From positions 1-8,687 of the forward strand of contig JAUIEG010000083.1 in the NCBI GenBank assembly GCA_030428745.1: a stretch of 8,687 bases of DNA, read 5' to 3'. The stretch comes from Alphaproteobacteria bacterium. GTDB lineage: Bacteria; Pseudomonadota; Alphaproteobacteria; Caulobacterales; Parvularculaceae. The notes under the pieces are model-generated. The model searched no databases, was not told the DNA's origin, and saw only the letters and a list, made by a program, of their open reading frames with translations. The position numbers and the translations under genes are program-made. Below, piece by piece: positions 5,759 through 8,687 of the stretch (positions within the stretch are counted from its first letter, which is position 1; each line of letters starts with the position of its first letter).

Positions 5759-6439
5759 ATGAACGCTTCAACTCTGAAAACCGCGCTTCTTTCCGCAGTA
5801 TCGCTGAGCCTTTCGGCTTGCGCTGGCGGCGTTTTCAACGGACCTGACGATGGGCTCACCATTGCGGAAACGCATCCGATCTCCGTCGACAGCCAGGTGA
5901 TGACTCTGACCATCAACGGCGATGTGTCGACCAGCGATCTGTCCAATATGGACAAGGCCCGCCTTAAGGCTTTCGCTAACGCCTATCTTACAAACGGACA
6001 CGGACCGCTGACGGTGACGGCGCCGTCCGGCGCCGGAAATGATCGCAATGATCATGAAGCGGCGGCGGATATCCGCAAAGCGCTGAACGAGACCGGGGTT
6101 CCCTGGTCGGCGATCCACGGCGCCACTTACAGAACTGGCGAAGCGTCGAATGATGAAATTATTCTGTCCTTCACCCGTTATGTGGCGACGCCCAGCGAGT
6201 GCGGCGTCTGGTCGGGGTTGAAGTCCGCCGAATATCGCAATTTGCGCTCTCCGAATATGGGGTGCGCAACCATGAACAATTATGCGGCGATGATCGCCGA
6301 TCCGCACGATTTGATTGCGCCGTCTCAAACAGCGCCGGTTGACGGTGAATTCGCCGCTCGCGCCGTAGAGCTCTACCGCGCAGGCGAAATGACAGCGTCA
6401 CAGGTTGATCAGAATATCAACGCCGAGACGTCGCAATAA
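5759..6439 (+). CDS. cpaD: Tad pilus lipoprotein CpaD
   Basis: The gene encodes 226 residues from ATG 5759, with AGGAAAG (5746-5752) six bases upstream. A TTG at 5741 in the same frame overlaps the cpaC stop and is less likely. Residues 1-20 are a lipoprotein signal peptide with lipobox LSAC and Cys21 as the lipidation site, so the mature protein should be membrane-anchored in the periplasm. CpaD hallmarks follow: a HPISVDSQ motif near residue 40, an SFTRYVA strand with a nearby cysteine (PSECGVWSG), and the C-terminal NMGCATMNNYAAMIADPHDL block. CpaD proteins support the secretin and pilus biogenesis; the exact mechanism is poorly known. The two non-lipobox cysteines could form a disulfide. 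It lies between cpaC and cpaE in the usual order. Confidence 0.94.
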   Translation: MNASTLKTALLSAVSLSLSACAGGVFNGPDDGLTIAETHPISVDSQVMTLTINGDVSTSDLSNMDKARLKAFANAYLTNGHGPLTVTAPSGAGNDRNDHEAAADIRKALNETGVPWSAIHGATYRTGEASNDEIILSFTRYVATPSECGVWSGLKSAEYRNLRSPNMGCATMNNYAAMIADPHDLIAPSQTAPVDGEFAARAVELYRAGEMTASQVDQNINAETSQ

Positions 6440-6482
6440 CACTTGACCGGGCGCGACCAGGGGAAGCCCGAGGGAGATAAAA

Positions 6483-8267
6483 ATGAAAAACGCTGCTGAA
6501 TCCGCGTATCAGCCGTCAGATGACGAAGAGGGCGTTGCAGACGGTGCGGCCAGTCTCGGCGCTGACGGCGGTCCTGTGGCGAAAACTCCCGCAGCCGGCG
6601 AGCAGGCGACGGAAGACGACTTTTCAGACGCCTTCGGCGATGATGCAGACTGGCTGAACGAAGAGCTTTCGGACGAAGAGCTTGCTGCGCTCGGCGAAGA
6701 AGATTTCGGCGACGACGTCTTTGGAGAAGAAGACTTCAAAGGCGACCTTGAAGCCGACTTTGACGATGACGAACTCGGCGCAGCGCCGGCAATTGACGAT
6801 CCCGTCGCCGAAGAGCCAGCCTTTGAAGAAGAAGCTTTTGCTGACGATGCATTGGCTGAAGAAGGCGTCGCTGCAGAGGATTATTCAGAACAGGATTTCA
6901 GCGCGGAAGACTTTGCTGCTGAAGATTTTGAGGTCGAAGAAGAAGCCGCTCCGGAATCGGGCGGGGCGCTGGTCACGGCGGAAGCGGCTGCGGGCGCTGC
7001 CGGCGGCGCGCTCGAGGAAGCGCATACCTATGGCGGCGACATAACCGACCTCGGTGGCGGCGAAGACGTCGACCATCGTCCGGTGCCGCGTATTTCGATT
7101 CACGCGTTTTGTGAAACGCCAGGCGTCACGCAACTGCTTGAGAAAGCGTCCGTGGACCGCCGGCTGTCAAAAGCGCACCTCACCATTCATATGGGCGGGG
7201 TCAACAAGGCGATCGATCATTTCCAGACGGCCTCCACGCCGAACCTCATTATTCTTGAGACGACGGCTGGCGGAGCGGAAATTTTCGCCAAGCTCGGCGA
7301 ACTGGCCGAAGTCTGCGACCCGTCAACCAAGGTCGTCATCATTGGTCAGGTCAACGACATCATTCTCTATCGCGAACTGATCCGTCAGGGCGTCAGCGAA
7401 TATATCGTACGGCCGAACTCGCCGCTGCAAATCATCAAGACCGTTGCGGATCTTTACGTGGATCCTGCGGCGCCCCCGATCGGCAAAACCATGGCCTTTG
7501 TCGGCGCACGCGGCGGCGTCGGCTCTTCCACCATCGCCCACAATATCGGCTGGTGCACGGCGGAAGAATACAAGAGCGACACGGTCATTCTCGACCTCGA
7601 TCTGCCGTTCGGCACAACGAGCCTCGACTTCGACCAGGAGGCGTCCGCCGGTCTCGTGGAGGCGTTGAGCTCGCCAGAGCGTCTCGACGATGTCCTGCTC
7701 GACCGTCTGTTGCAAAAACATACTGACCGGCTGAGCCTGTTTACGGCGCCGTCCATGCTCGATCGCGATTTCGATCTCGACGATCAGGCGTTTGAAACGG
7801 TGCTTGACGTTGTGCGCGGCACGGCGCCGACGATTATCGTCGACGTTCCCCATATCTGGACGACCTGGGCCAAACGCATTTTGATGACGGCAGATGAGAT
7901 TGTTATCACGGCGACGCCGGATCTTGCGTCTTTCCGCAACACCAAGAACCTGATCGATATTCTTGGCGCGGCGCGGCCGAATGATTCTTCGCCGACGCTG
8001 GTTATCAACCAGTTCGATCCGAAAACGTCTGCGGTGCAGCCTGACCAGTTCGCTGAACATGTCGGCATCAAGCCGCAGCAGGTGATCCAGTGGGATCCGC
8101 AGCTTTTCGGCACCGCCGCAACGAATGCGGCGCCGCTTTTGGAAGTCGGCGCAAAGTCAAAGGTGGCCCAATCGGTTCGTGACCTTTCGGGGCATCTGTT
8201 GGGTCGAAGCGATGCGAATATTGCGCGTCCGAAATTTAGCCTGTCCGGATTGTTCAAGAAGAAATAA
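6483..8267 (+). CDS. cpaE: CpaE/TadZ pilus localisation ATPase-like protein with long acidic N-terminal tail
   Basis: The gene encodes 594 residues from ATG 6483, with AGGGAG (6471-6476) six bases upstream. In Caulobacter CpaE localises the pilus machinery to the cell pole. Residues 1 to about 195 are acidic, low-complexity and probably disordered, with seven xDF tripeptides (DDF, EDF, EDF, ADF, QDF, EDF, EDF). Residues about 200-325 are a pseudo-receiver domain: Glu259 stands where the phosphoacceptor Asp would be (LIILE) and Arg replaces the usual Lys in YIVRP. Residues about 335-560 are a MinD/ParA-like domain. Its P-loop reads ARGGVGSST (342-350), with Arg343 for the signature lysine and Ser348 for the Walker A lysine. 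VILDLDLPFG (368-377) and IIVDVP with Asp454 match the later nucleotide-site strands. Degenerate P-loops are known in TadZ/CpaE proteins. The C-terminus is basic (LSGLFKKK). The tail makes it longer than I would expect for CpaE. Confidence 0.93.
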   Translation: MKNAAESAYQPSDDEEGVADGAASLGADGGPVAKTPAAGEQATEDDFSDAFGDDADWLNEELSDEELAALGEEDFGDDVFGEEDFKGDLEADFDDDELGAAPAIDDPVAEEPAFEEEAFADDALAEEGVAAEDYSEQDFSAEDFAAEDFEVEEEAAPESGGALVTAEAAAGAAGGALEEAHTYGGDITDLGGGEDVDHRPVPRISIHAFCETPGVTQLLEKASVDRRLSKAHLTIHMGGVNKAIDHFQTASTPNLIILETTAGGAEIFAKLGELAEVCDPSTKVVIIGQVNDIILYRELIRQGVSEYIVRPNSPLQIIKTVADLYVDPAAPPIGKTMAFVGARGGVGSSTIAHNIGWCTAEEYKSDTVILDLDLPFGTTSLDFDQEASAGLVEALSSPERLDDVLLDRLLQKHTDRLSLFTAPSMLDRDFDLDDQAFETVLDVVRGTAPTIIVDVPHIWTTWAKRILMTADEIVITATPDLASFRNTKNLIDILGAARPNDSSPTLVINQFDPKTSAVQPDQFAEHVGIKPQQVIQWDPQLFGTAATNAAPLLEVGAKSKVAQSVRDLSGHLLGRSDANIARPKFSLSGLFKKK

Positions 8268-8282
8268 ACAAGGTGGTGAGTA

Positions 8283-8687
8283 ATGTTCGGACGAAGAACA
8301 GGTCCTGTTGAGCCTGCTCGGGAGACGCCGGCGCCGGCGGCGAAGAAGCCAGCGCCGTCCTCCGCAGCGCCGAAAAAGCCCGTAGCAAAACCGCCGGTGA
8401 AATCGGCGAAGCCCGAGGCGAAATCCGCCGCGTCCGCGCCGCCGCGCGTGGCGTCGCCGGCCGCCAAGGCTCCTGCCACGGTGGAGGTCGGCGGACGCTC
8501 GGACGAGTATTTTCAGACCAAGACGACGATCTTTAATGCGCTGATCGACACGATCGACCTGTCTCAGCTCGCACAGCTCGATACTGAGGCGGCTGCGGAA
8601 GAGATCCGTGACATCGTCAACGAGATCATCTCGATCAAAAATGTTCAGATGTCCATCGCCGAGCAGGAATCCCTGCTGCAGGACATC
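8283..8687 (+). CDS. cpaF: Tad pilus secretion ATPase CpaF (TadA), 5' part only
   Basis: 135 codons are visible from ATG 8283 to the window edge, with no stop. AGGTGG (8271-8276) lies six bases upstream, and the gene follows cpaE by 15 bases. Residues about 10-68 are Ala/Pro/Lys-rich and carry a strong net positive charge, which suggests a flexible linker. From about residue 75 the typical CpaF N-terminal domain begins: YFQTKTTIFNALIDTIDLSQL, then EEIRDIVNEIISIKN and a SIAEQESLLQDI segment. The family is a hexameric cytoplasmic VirB11-like ATPase that powers assembly (and, in Caulobacter, retraction) of the Tad pilus. The Walker A and B motifs would lie past the right edge and cannot be checked. 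Confidence 0.93.
   Translation, partial: MFGRRTGPVEPARETPAPAAKKPAPSSAAPKKPVAKPPVKSAKPEAKSAASAPPRVASPAAKAPATVEVGGRSDEYFQTKTTIFNALIDTIDLSQLAQLDTEAAAEEIRDIVNEIISIKNVQMSIAEQESLLQDI

Noticed and set aside
7323..8060. Long minus-strand open frame opposite cpaE
   Set aside because: It is Arg/His-rich, matches no family I recognise, has no supporting context, and mirrors a clearly coding plus-strand gene.
7784..8479. Minus-strand open frame spanning the cpaE-cpaF junction
   Set aside because: It covers two recognised genes and their intergenic ribosome-binding site; the Gly/Ala/Phe-rich start is the complement of the CpaF Ala/Pro/Lys linker.
1..8687. CRISPR array, insertion sequence, attachment site, tRNA or rRNA gene
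   Set aside because: No repeat-spacer pattern, transposase or integrase frame, long terminal inverted repeats or RNA gene signature was seen on either strand.

Overview
The window looks like chromosomal DNA of an alphaproteobacterium, probably near the Caulobacterales, Hyphomonadaceae or Parvularculaceae. The evidence is the moderately GC-rich coding sequence, the Caulobacter-type gene order flp-cpaA-cpaB-cpaC-cpaD-cpaE-cpaF, and a CtrA-like TTAACCAT element in front of the pilin gene. Taxonomy below class level is inference.

Layout. Positions 1-1002 hold the 3' part of an adenylate-forming (AMP-binding) ligase gene that converges on a small minus-strand gene (1040-1498). A strong hairpin (985-1018) sits between them. 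The minus-strand gene encodes an exported protein made almost only of the N-terminal domain found in Tad/Cpa secretins, so it is a stand-alone paralogue of part of CpaC. A roughly 180-base divergent gap separates it from a plus-strand gene for a Crp/Fnr-like regulator (1683-2417) whose ligand pocket and recognition helix both look degenerate. A regulatory stretch follows (2418-2584): a 16-bp perfect palindrome, a TTAACC/TATAAC promoter candidate, 11-bp-phased ACCGTTT repeats and a leader with two competing hairpins. Next come a 56-residue Flp pilin gene (2585-2755), a textbook intrinsic terminator (2779-2807), and a tightly packed run cpaA, cpaB, cpaC, cpaD, cpaE and the start of cpaF, which runs off the right edge.

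How the genes work together. The run encodes a Tad/Flp type IVc pilus. CpaA cleaves the Flp leader. Assembly uses an outer-membrane secretin (CpaC) with its periplasmic partner CpaB and lipoprotein CpaD. CpaE is a MinD/ParA-like polar localisation factor, and CpaF is the cytoplasmic secretion ATPase. The inner-membrane platform proteins (TadB/TadC) would be expected just past the right edge. The terminator after flp would allow much more pilin than machinery mRNA.

The pilus system itself is well known. The less ordinary parts are the lone secretin-N-domain gene, the degenerate Crp-like protein beside it, the structured flp promoter and leader, and the long acidic [D/E]DF-repeat N-terminal tail on CpaE facing a basic Ala/Pro/Lys tail on CpaF. 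I found no mobile elements, CRISPR arrays, tRNA or rRNA genes.
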